A stretch of 64,000 bases of DNA. Source: Purshia tridentata (lineage: Eukaryota; Streptophyta; Magnoliopsida; Rosales; Rosaceae). This document shows, piece by piece, positions 49,622-59,032 of this stretch (position 1 is the first letter of the stretch; the number at the start of each line of letters is the position of its first letter). Under the pieces are notes generated by a model. That model was not told the origin of the DNA. It was given only the letters and a program-made list of their open reading frames with translations, and made no database searches. A program made the translations under genes and the position numbers. The stretch is from NCBI GenBank assembly GCA_003254885.1, contig QANT01005115.1:1-64000 (forward strand). Reading direction: 5' to 3'.

Positions 49622-49852
49622 AATGTCATTACGTATAAATACGTTTCCATTTTGTAATATTACAATCAATAAATACCCAAAACAAGTAGGCAACTAACTA
49701 ATAGTCTAAACTCAAGATTGTCCAAGCTTGCGTTGCAAAAGAACAACTTGGAGGATGCTAACCCCAATAAGTGCCGCCGATTCAAACAGTGCATTGTGGG
49801 TTGCTCTTTGACTCATTCCTTCATTCCTTCATTCCTTCATTCCTTCATTCAC
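49622..49852 (-). pseudogene. Second, decayed copy of the p24 last exon
   Basis: On the minus strand this encodes HNALFESAALIGVSILQVV, the C-terminal membrane segment of plant p24-beta proteins, ending at a stop at 49712-49714. The flanking 3' sequence (AATAAATACCCAAAACAAGT) also matches that of the better copy at 51068-51201. Near its 5' end the GAATGAAG unit, single in the other copy, is expanded to about four units, which breaks the frame. The acceptor CTGCAG of the other copy is not preserved, and four codons including RLFE are missing near the C-terminus. It therefore arose by local duplication of the gene's 3' end and is dead. Confidence 0.85.
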
Positions 49853-49975
49853 CAAAAACTGGCAGGGAATCACTGTCTAGTACTTGTATGTATGACTTTA
49901 TCAATGCTTGATTTTGAGTTGATTCTATTATCTGTGACTATGCATCCTGTGTTCGAGTGGATCTGCGTTTCCTGT

Positions 49976-49977
<2 letters not shown>

Positions 49978-50029
<52 letters not shown>
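49978..50029. repeat. CT dinucleotide microsatellite
   Basis: About 26 uninterrupted CT units. On each strand it yields long Ser-Leu or Arg-Glu open frames that are artefacts of the repeat. It lies between the p24 last-exon remnant and the copia LTR remnant. Confidence 0.95.
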
Positions 50030-50033
<4 letters not shown>

Positions 50034-50096
50034 TTGTACTCTCTGATGGGCCCCATATGTATTGGAGGAAAAATATATGGTAAAACAACAAATTCA

Positions 50097-50875
50097 TGTT
50101 GATGGTTTATCACATGCATTGCTTACTATTGCTTTAGGGGCTCAATCAATGCAAAGAAAAGCTAGCTATAGGCATAGCTAAGGTGGTGGCAACAATTGTT
50201 GAAATGAAGTGGCAACAATTGTTGAAACGAAGTGGTGATCCATGTGGTAGAAATCTACATGAAGAAAAAGAGCTCAAATTGGTGTAGCTCATTTAATGCA
50301 AAAGGATGACTTTTACAAATGTGAAGGAAATAATGCATTAAATGGCATGGAAACATTGATCGTAAAATATGGAGAAGTTGGACTTGGCATTTCAACTATC
50401 AGTATATTTTACCAATGTGCCATTAAGTCACTTGCCTATAAAAAGGCAGCTGCCCATTGCATTTCGATCAAGGTGATCAACTGATCAACGCATGCACCCA
50501 AACTTCATTAAGTTTGAGAGAAAAACAGAGATAGCCTCACTTGTGAAATTGAGAGAAGAAAAGCCTCAATTAAGTTAGAAGAGTGATCCTCTTAAGAGAT
50601 TCCAAGAGAGAAAATAGTAAGTCATTTTAGTAAAAGTTTAGCCACTAAAGTGAGAGTATTTTGTAATTCTATTATTTTTTATAGTAGAAGAAGTGGATGT
50701 AGGCACATTGTCGAACCACTATAAATTTTTCGTGTCTCCTTTATTTTTCTACACGGTTATTTGTTAGCCCATTTTAATTACATGAGAGGTGGGAAAATTT
50801 GATTCGCAGGGTTTATCAAAATAACCCATTGGCCTTGTATTAGGCGATATTTTTCCCAACACTCTCCTCAAGCTA
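50097..50875 (-). mobile_element. Ty1-copia-type LTR remnant with adjoining polypurine tract
   Basis: On the minus strand the unit begins TGTTGGGAAAA at 50861 and ends CAACA at 50097, so it has the TG...CA ends and short inverted termini of an LTR, about 765 bp long. Immediately before its start is CTTGAGGAGAG, a copia-like polypurine tract, so this is the 3' LTR end with a stub of internal region of at most about 100 bases. No coding part remains. It is a broken fossil, and it sits between the two copies of the p24 last exon. Age cannot be judged from one LTR. Confidence 0.55.
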
Positions 50876-52270
50876 AAAGGAGAAAATTACTCTTTCAAGT
50901 GATCAATCAATATGAGCATAAGTTTGGTCCTGAAACACAAAACCATCCTGAAACATCAACTCTAGTCAATGGTACAGTTTCTGTGTTGTAATATTTCAAT
51001 GCATAAATGCGTTTCATTTTGTAATATTATAACCAATAAATACCCAAAACAAGTACTAACTATTCATCTAAGCTCTAGATTTTCCAAGTTTGCGTTCAAA
51101 CAAACGTTGCAAAGGAACAACTTGGAGGATGCTAACACCAATAAGTGCTGCCGATTCAAACAGTGCCTTGTGAGTTGCTTTTCGGCTCATTCCTTCATTC
51201 ACTGCAGGCCATATATACCAAGTTAGGGAAGATCTTGCTCGATAAAGCTTTACTTATCACCATTCTACCTTTGTGTTAGAGTGTGTGTGGCATGTTGACG
51301 CATCTGCAACATGGTTATAATCATACTCGTTAGGAATTTAAATAGATTATACAACCACACCATGCAAGATACTCCCACTTATTTTAAGGAAAACAATTTG
51401 AAATTTGACATAAAAAAGACGGTTCTTCCAATTCTATATATACTAAAACGCAGTTTGTCCGGTTATTGTTCATAGACTGTAGCTTGAGATTACCTTTATG
51501 CCCTCTTTCTTTCTTTTTTCACGGTTCTTTTGGTTGTCATTATAGCTTTAGTTGTGCCCTTTCTGTCTTTTGAACTCTTTTCTGTTTTGCCCTTCTGTCT
51601 TTGCGTTTATTACGGCTGTTGCCATTCCTTCTATTTTCTTCTGTGCCTTCTCACATCCACAAAATTTTTTGATGTGATGGCATTGTTGTGGTTAGGGGTT
51701 TTGTGCATGTCTTCTATGGTCATTGGGTTGTGATCAGATTTGTATACATCACACTTTCCAGAGAAAGGAAAGAAGGAAGAGAGAAAGGAGAGAGCGACCC
51801 GTCACCTGTGCCGTCGGAACTTCGCTGTCCGGCAACGCCAGGCCCCCCCACCTGTCGGAAAAGGACCCTCTCCAACCGGTCACCATAGCCCGCACCGCCC
51901 GTTCGCGGGCCGCCGACTCAGGGAAGAGAATCAAGGCGGGAAAGCCAGTGACTGCCGCCGCTTCTTTCCTCGATTCCGGCCACCTCCGGCGTCATATTTT
52001 CGCAATTCCAGGTGGGTTCTTCTCCTTCTTTCATGGGCTTCAAAACCCACATGAAATTATTGGTGGATTGTTTGATTTTTAGAATTTAGAATTTGGGTTT
52101 TAAGAACCCATTTCTGTTTCCCTTGGGAATTCGAATTTGGGGGTGTTTTTGGACAACTTTCACCCCTAAGAACTCCCAATCGTTGATTAGAAGTGAAAAG
52201 TTTGAGACATTTTGAGATTTGGTATTCCTTAGTTACTGATATTCTGGATACATTTGTAGTATATAAAATT

Positions 52271-52414
52271 CTAGCTTAATTAGGTAAAAATCCAAAAAGT
52301 ATGCAGCTTCACCACATGCAGACATATTGGATAACCCAAAAACTAGCTTAATTAGGTAAAAATCCAAAAAGTATGCATCTTCACCACATGCAGACATATT
52401 GGATAACCCAAAAT
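52271..52414. repeat. Tandem duplication, period 72 bp, in the Helitron
   Basis: Copies 52271-52342 and 52343-52414 each begin CTAGCTTAATTAGGTAAAAA and contain CACCACATGCAGACATATTG. They differ at about two positions, so the duplication is recent relative to the rest of the element. Confidence 0.92.
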
Positions 52415-54792
52415 TTATATTCTAAAATAAAAAAAATATGAATCCATTAGAACTACAGGTAAAACTGTATTCCTGTGTACTTTATGCATGTGCGTAGCAG
52501 AGTAGAATAATAAGTCTTTATTTATGAGAGTAAAGCTCTCTTTTTGGTGCTGCAGTCCCCTATTAATTCTATGAGATGGAGGATCACTTCACTTCATTTC
52601 AAGCCTTCCTCAGCGCAGTGTTTCAGGAATGGAGCCTCCTAGTGTATGACACCTTTGGTATGTTTGCCTTTCTTTTCTAATAATTCTCAATAAGCATATC
52701 ATCAGGATTGCAAAATCTATTAATATTATATATATATATGCGTGTGTATGTATATATTGTTTTCCCAACATCATTTTCCACCGGCAATTAGAGAACTTCA
52801 ATGATGGTGGTTGGGTATGATTAAATGCATTCGATTAACTTTTCATAGTTTTACATCATACTGCTGCTAATCCAGTTAAGTTCCTAACCAACCATGCTGA
52901 AGTTTCTCAAGAGAACAAAATCCCTGTTGTAAGTTATCTTTTTTATTCTATTTATTTGGTCATTATCATAATATATTTCTGAAATTTTGAAAATCCCTGT
53001 GATTTCTTATACTCTGGTAATAAAATCTTCATAATCCAAAACGTTACTAACATTAAAAGACCAACTTCATTTGTGTATTTTAATCCACATTAGTTTGCTG
53101 ATTATTGTAGTTGCTAGCCTAATACATATATGGTATTTTCGTTTTAAATTTTAGCTATTTCTCTCTCTTTTTCATGTTTCTTAATTTCTTGCTCAAGTGG
53201 TACTTCTTTGTGCATATTTTGTCATGGCTTCCAAACTCAACAGCTACACTAAACTCGACGATGACTCCAGACCCTGAAATGGTATAAGGCTGGCAGAGAG
53301 GCTTAACCACTTTTTTTGCCATACTGTGAATCAGAGAGGCAAGCCCTCGGGGGCGAGGGTAAGGGTGTGTTTTCCCCTCCTAAGAGTGCTGCAATTTTCT
53401 TTTCCCTTTTTTTCGGTAGTTCATTCTTTAAAAAATAAAAATAAAAAATAAGAATGAAATTATTTTACTCTTCATTTGGCCCAACCCATCTATTTATTGC
53501 TGACATTCAATTTTAACCATGGATGGAAACATAGGCATGCTTTGTTCATGCCTAAAAATTAAAAGGATTAGTTAAGGTCTTAACATGAACAGATCTCCTA
53601 AAGTTTTTATTTAAATACTTCAAACTCCATATGCTTGCTAATTTTAAGTGTTTAATTAAATATGAAAATGAGAAACTAAAACACTATGACACAGGCCTTA
53701 GTAACCACATGGACAGATTTACAAGAGGTTTTCTTTATTTCTTTGTAGGGTTGATAAATTTCTATGTAAACTTTGTTTTGCTTTGGTTGTCATTTTTTCA
53801 TTTGTCTGTATTGAGCTACAAGGTTGTGTTTTTGTGGTGGCTTTATGACTTTTGGTGTGCTCATTTTTTTTTCCTTAATGTTGATAAAGATGGCTTTCTA
53901 TTGGCAAAGATGGTAGTCTCTGTGAGAAATTGTGCTTTGGAACATTTTATTTTATCTGACTATTCATTTGCTGGGTTTTGGTGCTTGAGATATCAAGTTG
54001 GTTTACTGTAATTTGTAATGTTTAAGATTTTCACAACGTGCCCATGCTTTTTGGTGATTATCAGTTATTTTGATAATTGTGAGTGTCAACTTTATGCAGT
54101 TCATGTCATTTGGTTTATAAACCTGGTTTGGTGTCGGTTTATAACAAAAAAATGTATTTTTTGTAGGTGCTGTTGTACTGGTTTTACAACAGTGATTCGC
54201 TAACTTTTTCATAGGTGCTTGCTATCCTGTTAAGGAAGAGGTGAGTTTCAATTTAACACTTTTTCAGCATATTATGTTTTGTTTTCTTGAATTTATTTAT
54301 ATGATTGGAATATACATATGTTCATCTTTAAAAATGCTCTGCATATATAACAACTATAACTAATTGTTTTTTAAATATATGGTGTGCCATTTCAATAGTT
54401 TTTGGTGAATAGTTTCCTTCTAACTTTTTTATAATGGGTTGAATCAATCTCAATTTCTTTTCAACTTTTTTGGTGAATAGTTTCCTTCTAACTTTTTAGT
54501 TCTTAACATGATTTCAAACCTTCTTTTTAGTGTTTACAGCAAATCTTTTCCTTATGTCTGATAAAGAAAAGATGCTCAAACCAAAAAAATTGTTGCTCTT
54601 TCTCTCTCATAGAGGAACTGTAAATATGGGTCATGTTAAAATGGAATATTTTTATGTTTTTTACATAGTAGAGCAGTGGTAGATCACAATATATATATAT
54701 ATATGAGAAAAATCATCTTAATTATTGCCTTTGAGCACAAACCTACTCTCAGACCTACTCTTTGAATAACTAACATATTTTCTATGCACAAG

Positions 54793-55008
54793 TGATGAAA
54801 CTCCACTTAGTTATATTGAGGGAACTGGAAAAGGACCAAAGAAATGGGACCACATTGACCCACATTGGAAAGTTTGTGACAATGGAACAATGAAATCTCC
54901 TATTGATCTTCCTGACAAAAGGGTGCAGTTCTTTCCTAATTTGGGTAAATTGAAAAAGTACTACCAACCAGCACTTGCTACTAGAATCATCAAGGACATG
55001 ACATTACG
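54793..55008 (+). pseudogene. Captured alpha-carbonic anhydrase exon
   Basis: The plus strand reads DETPLSYIEGTGKGPKKWDH, then IDPHWKVCDNGTMKSPIDL and PDKRVQFFPNLGKLKKYYQP: the start of a plant alpha-carbonic anhydrase domain, including the conserved SPIDL. It is bounded by an acceptor-like CACAAG and a donor ACG/GTGAGC, so a whole exon with its splice borders was taken. One frame shift lies near the end: NHQGHDIT, the expected NRGHDI block, is in a different frame. The zinc-binding histidines lie in later exons and were not found. Enclosure by Helitron ends explains how it got here. Confidence 0.85.
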
Positions 55009-55083
55009 GTGAGCTATGGATAAGTGTGTTTCTTCCATAATCACAGTAGAGAATATGATGTGCCTATTTGTATTTATAAAAAA

Positions 55084-55420
55084 CTCATTTGATGAACTTA
55101 TAAGCCTATATTGCTCGCTAAGTTAGAGGTTCTTCTTTTTACAAGTTGTAAATGATTGTCTGTTAGCTTTTTTATCCCGAAAGGAATATAAATTCCTTTA
55201 ACCGACTAATTAGTTTGGTTAGGATCTGACTGGTTATAAAGTTAAGCTCATTTGATGAACTTATGAGCTAGTATTGCTCGGTAAATTAGAGGTTCTTCAT
55301 TTTACAAGTTGTAAATGAGGGTCTGCATCTTTTTAATATTTTCTGTTACTTTTTTTATCCCAAAAGAAATATAAATTCCTGTAACCGAATTATAGTTTGG
55401 TTAGGATTTGACATAGTTCT
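55084..55420. repeat. Diverged tandem duplication, period about 163 bp, in the Helitron
   Basis: Copies from 55084 and 55247 share CTCATTTGATGAACTTAT, TTAGAGGTTCTTC, TTTACAAGTTGTAAATGA, TATAAATTCCT and TAGTTTGGTTAGGAT. They lie directly downstream of the captured carbonic anhydrase exon and may represent its duplicated intron. Divergence is clearly greater than in the 72-bp repeat. Confidence 0.8.
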
Positions 55421-58102
55421 AAGATGATTTTGATATTTCTTTTACCTAATAAAATAATTTATATGTTTGGCAAATCTTTCTTTACATCTGTTTAATTAAG
55501 CTTTCACTTATAACTATTAATTTCTCTGCCTTTTTATCCAATGACAGTTGTGTTGCCACCTATTAAGCTGCCCTATTTTTTAGAGTGATTGGCTTCTGAG
55601 TTGCTACAATCACTGTTACCCTAAGGTTGTGTTCTCATCTTTACCGGATAAGTTGTTTTGTACTTTTTTCTTCTCTTTACGCTACCAGAGTTTGATTTTA
55701 TATTTTCTTTTTGCATTGTTACTTCATGAATACAATCTTTGTGTACATTTGATTTCTATTTTTTTATAATTTTTTTTTCTCTTAATAGTTAATTTAAAGT
55801 AACCAATTGGAGAAGGAGCTTGATTGTTTGTAATTAATTTTTCTAATGTGTTTTACTCTTCTTCTTTTTTGGCCAAATCTTGCCCCCACCTTGACTTTTG
55901 AAAAAAAAAAAAAGAATTACAAGGGGGATTTAATTTTATTAGGTTTTTTTTAATTTCTTTTTCTCCTCAAATAGGTTTACAAGGTCGATAAACCTCTAAG
56001 CCACTTTTTTTAATTTAGTTCTCCTCTTTGATGCTTTGACATTTAAGGTTTCCCTTCAATTTTTTTTTTTTTGCCACAAGGTTTCCCATCATTTCATTTG
56101 CCTTCTATGTCAATTTTGTTTTCGTTTGGTTGTTGTGGTCAACTGTTTTAATTTATCTATTTTGTCCTTTAGAATAACCAATTGTTACACTTTTAACAAA
56201 AAAATTCATGTTTTGTAGGTACTGTTGTCCTGCCTTTGCAACAGAGACCTTCAAACTGTTTCATTTTTTATTTTGTTAAACAAGAGGTTAGTTTCTATTC
56301 AATACATTTTAAGCATATTATTCATATCTACAAATTCAATTGATTCAATTGTCTTAGGTTGTTTTTGAGTAATCAAAACCAACCTCTAACCATATCCATT
56401 TATGCACGCTATGCCAGTTTCCACAATTCTCTGCCACCCCATTTCCTGTAATTTTGAATTTCATTGTCAATTATATATGAGTCTCTGTAAATATGTATGT
56501 TTTTCAGTGTTTTTTTTTTTTGGTTTTTTAGATCCTTGGCTGCCTCTTACTTTTGGTTGTGCTTTTGTGGCAGATTTATTGCAGAGGGTATCTTCTTTTT
56601 AGGTAACACATGTTATGCCATTGAATGTGGGATTATATGAAAGCCAAGGCTGTCAAATATGGTTTTTCATTTAGATGAAAAAATTGGTCAATGTGGTCAA
56701 ATTTTGATAGTCATTTTCTTGAATTTATGATTTAACTTATATGGTTGGATTGCAGATAATGATTGTAGGTGGACTTTCATTTTGTGGAAATATTTAATAA
56801 ATTTCAAATGGAAAGTTTATAAGAAATGATTTTTTTAGCATTTGTTAAGAAAGTTTTATTATTGAAATTTCAATCCCTTATACAATTAGACATGATTTTA
56901 ATAAAGCAGTTTCTATGACTTGAGAACAATAATATTTGAGTAGAATCATAAAAGAGTTGTATTTGTAGTTACTTTTTACTGTCAACAATGAAAGATTTAG
57001 GTTTTCATATACATGTAAAAAGTTTATTATCTTTCCATTAAAATTTTATAAGCTCATCAATAAAATTTTACAAGCCTTCTGCACATTTTATAGCCTTTTA
57101 GCACCCGGGCATCGTGCGGGCACTATTGCTAGTAATACCTATTGCCTGGCGCTCAGTATCAGCCTCTAACCAATGTTGTTCAAATTGGATGTTGAAAAGG
57201 GCTTCCTCCAACTTTGATATCTGCTCTAGCAAAGGTGTGAAATGCTCTGCAGACATTCACAGAACATTCAGTGATCATTCTTCAGCTATAAAGATTAATT
57301 AAAGAAAAGAAAGCGTGAGGGAAATGGAATAACAAGTAATGGCCTAACCATCTTTAGCATGCTGGTAATAGTTTGCAAAATGAGCAGCATGTACATCAAA
57401 GTCGATCGTTTCATGGTTGGGAGACTTATTAGTGAAGCAGAATTGGTGAACACCTTGCTTGTGAACCACAAACTCATACTTCTCGCTCGTCGTGTCACGT
57501 ATTTCATGAATTTGTTCACCAGAAGGTCCCTTTATCTGATAACACCAACAAAGTTCCAAGATCAATGACAGATTTTGGATATTGGCGCCAGCACCATTTC
57601 TATCCACCAAACCCAGCAGCAGCATCAATGACCTTGTAGACAACATAAGAGACATGAATGGCGTCACCCTCATGCTTAGCAATTAGCATCATGCGAGAAG
57701 CACCCTTCTCTATCAATCACGAACCTTAACCCAACTGACCCTTTCATTTGGCACAGAACCAGCAAACCCATCAGTACCAAACCCAGTGCCACGTGTCCTC
57801 TGCATGCCCCCCACAACTCCATCTTCATTTTCACTGCAATTCAGTTCCAACATACAAGTAAACAATAATCAATGAGTATTATTAGTAGCAACAAATAATC
57901 ACTGCCCCGGCCCGCATAGCTATAGCCTATATATACATGTAAATGCTAGATCAAGAGGAACAAGCAGAATAACTTCTGAGATTCTCGTAATCCAAAAGTA
58001 AAATAGATGGGCTCTGGGTTTGAGTTAGCTACGTATTCGGGTTCAGACTCTGACTTTAGGACACGGGTTTGGATTTTGCTTGAGCGTACCGTAGTGCAAA
58101 AC

Positions 58103-58750
58103 TGGGGCATGTTTACTAAACGTGAATGAGAGTGAGTAAGAATGGGAGTGAGCATGAATGGGAGTGAGTATGAATGGGAGTGAGCATGAATGGGAATGAG
58201 TAGGAATGTGAATGAGAGTGAGTAGGAATGGGAGGGTATGAATGGGAGTGAGTAGGAATGAGAGTGTATGAATGGGGGTGAGTAGGAATGAGAGTGAATA
58301 TGAATGAGAGTGAGCAGGAATCGGAGTGAACTTAATATGTATAATTAAGTTGCAATTTTAAAATTTCATTTTAATTATATTTATATATAAGGGTAGTTTT
58401 GGATTTTCATTAAAAATGTAGGGTATTTTCGACCAAAAAAAATTCTTTCCCTTTCCCCCTCCCCCAATCCGAACCCCCCTAAGGAGTGGCAATCACCCAA
58501 AATCAAAAATGCCACTCCTGATTTTGGTGGGCCCCACCATTTTTTTTCTCTTTCCCAAGTTTAGTAAACATGGAATAGGAATAATTCTCATTACCAAATG
58601 CAAGTAAACACAGGAATGGTAATCGGAATCAATCCCAAAAATAAGTAAACACATCAATGGGAATGAGACATTCTCAAATGCAAGTAAACACTTGAATGAG
58701 AATGACTCCCATTGTTGCCATTCCCATTGATGATAAGTAAACATGCCCTA
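58103..58750. mobile_element. MITE with GGGCATGTTTACT terminal inverted repeats
   Basis: GGGCATGTTTACT at 58105-58117 is matched exactly by AGTAAACATGCCC at 58736-58748. The right end continues to CCCTA, and its complement TAGGG suggests an hAT-like end. No clear target duplication was found, and the left end reads TGGGG rather than TAGGG. The interior has inverted-repeat character: the left half is rich in GAATGGGAGTGAG and the right half in its complement-like ATTCCCATTG. It contains the minisatellite listed separately and lies about 0.28 kb upstream of the F-box-associated gene. Confidence 0.75.
58118..58332. repeat. Minisatellite of 12-18 bp units inside the MITE
   Basis: About a dozen imperfect tandem units of the form GAATGGGAGTGAGTA, with variants GAATGAGAGTGAG and GAATGGGAATGAG. 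Variation in unit length and sequence suggests repeated slippage from the original subterminal sequence of the MITE. Confidence 0.9.
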
Positions 58751-59032
58751 AATACAGAGGATCTCGGAACGGTGTCGTTTACTCGCTGCCTTCTGCAGCT
58801 GTGCCAGCGTGGCGGGGTGTGATTCAATAATAAGAATCGTGGGCCAGTAAAACGTCCCACGTAACCATTCGTAGTTTAGAAAAGTGCGGTCATCGTCATC
58901 CTTTAGTTAGTTTAATTGAAAAACTGAAAAACAACAAAAAAAGGAAGATAGGGAGACGATTTAGGAATTAGGGTTTCTGTTGGCATATGATCGATCTGCA
59001 ATCTCCTGGACGATCCCATTAGAGAAATTAAG
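58751..59032 (+). promoter_or_regulatory. Promoter and leader of the F-box-associated gene, with an upstream ORF
   Basis: A short gap separates the MITE from the start codon. It holds a leader with a 12-codon upstream ORF (58987-59022, MIDLQSPGRSH and stop) ending ten bases before the main ATG, which could limit translation. No F-box coding sequence is present here in any frame. Confidence 0.5.

Larger units (their letters stand above)
51433..57132 (+). mobile_element. Non-autonomous Helitron, about 5.7 kb, carrying gene fragments
   Basis: The 5' end TCTATATATACTAAAACGCA is typical of plant Helitrons, which start with TC. The 3' end is AGCACCCGGGCATCGTGCGG then GCACTATTGCTAG: a GC-rich imperfect hairpin about 10 bases before a terminal CTAG, followed by a host T. 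Both ends lie on the same strand, and there is no target duplication, as expected for A/T insertion. The 5' base may be off by one or two. No Rep-helicase was seen, so it is non-autonomous. Contents: a GC-rich stretch resembling a gene leader at about 51775-52010, a 72-bp tandem repeat, an alpha-carbonic anhydrase exon, a 163-bp tandem repeat and two diverged copies of a T-rich segment (about 54160-54290 and 56205-56320). It is inserted antisense in the last intron of the p24-like gene. Confidence 0.82.
51068..57828 (-). pseudogene. p24-beta2-like (emp24/gp25L) gene, damaged, with Helitron in last intron
   Basis: Minus-strand host gene for a p24 cargo receptor of the ER-Golgi COPI/COPII route (compare At3g07680). 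Exon 1 (from 57828) encodes a signal peptide and GLRFVIDREGCFSHDA, then a 7-base duplication (AATTGCT) shifts the frame before KHEGDAIHVSYVVYK; the end of this exon is not recognisable. Exon 2 (57535-57349) encodes IKGPSGEQIHEIRD to FANYYQHAKD; exon 3 (57246-57139) EHFTPLLEQISKLEEALFNI to TERQAI; exon 4 (51201-51068) VNEGMSRKATHKALFES, the membrane helix and the basic tail RLFERKLGKSRA. Exons 2-4 are open and their GT-AG phases fit. The third intron was about 237 bases before the 5.7-kb Helitron entered it. Either exon 1 damage killed the gene or its true first-exon end was missed. Confidence 0.8.

Noticed and set aside
49718-50119. Long open frames around the CT repeat (121, 75 and 63 codons)
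   Set aside because: They are generated by the dinucleotide repeat, which has no stop codons, and by the duplicated p24 exon read in the wrong sense.
51723-52082. Overlapping 119- and 104-codon frames in the GC-rich part of the Helitron
   Set aside because: Several frames are open together because of base composition, and none shows a domain; the stretch looks like a captured gene leader.
58095-58758. Target-site duplication for the minisatellite MITE
   Set aside because: The flanking 8-mers TGCAAAAC and AATACAGA do not match, so superfamily assignment was left open.
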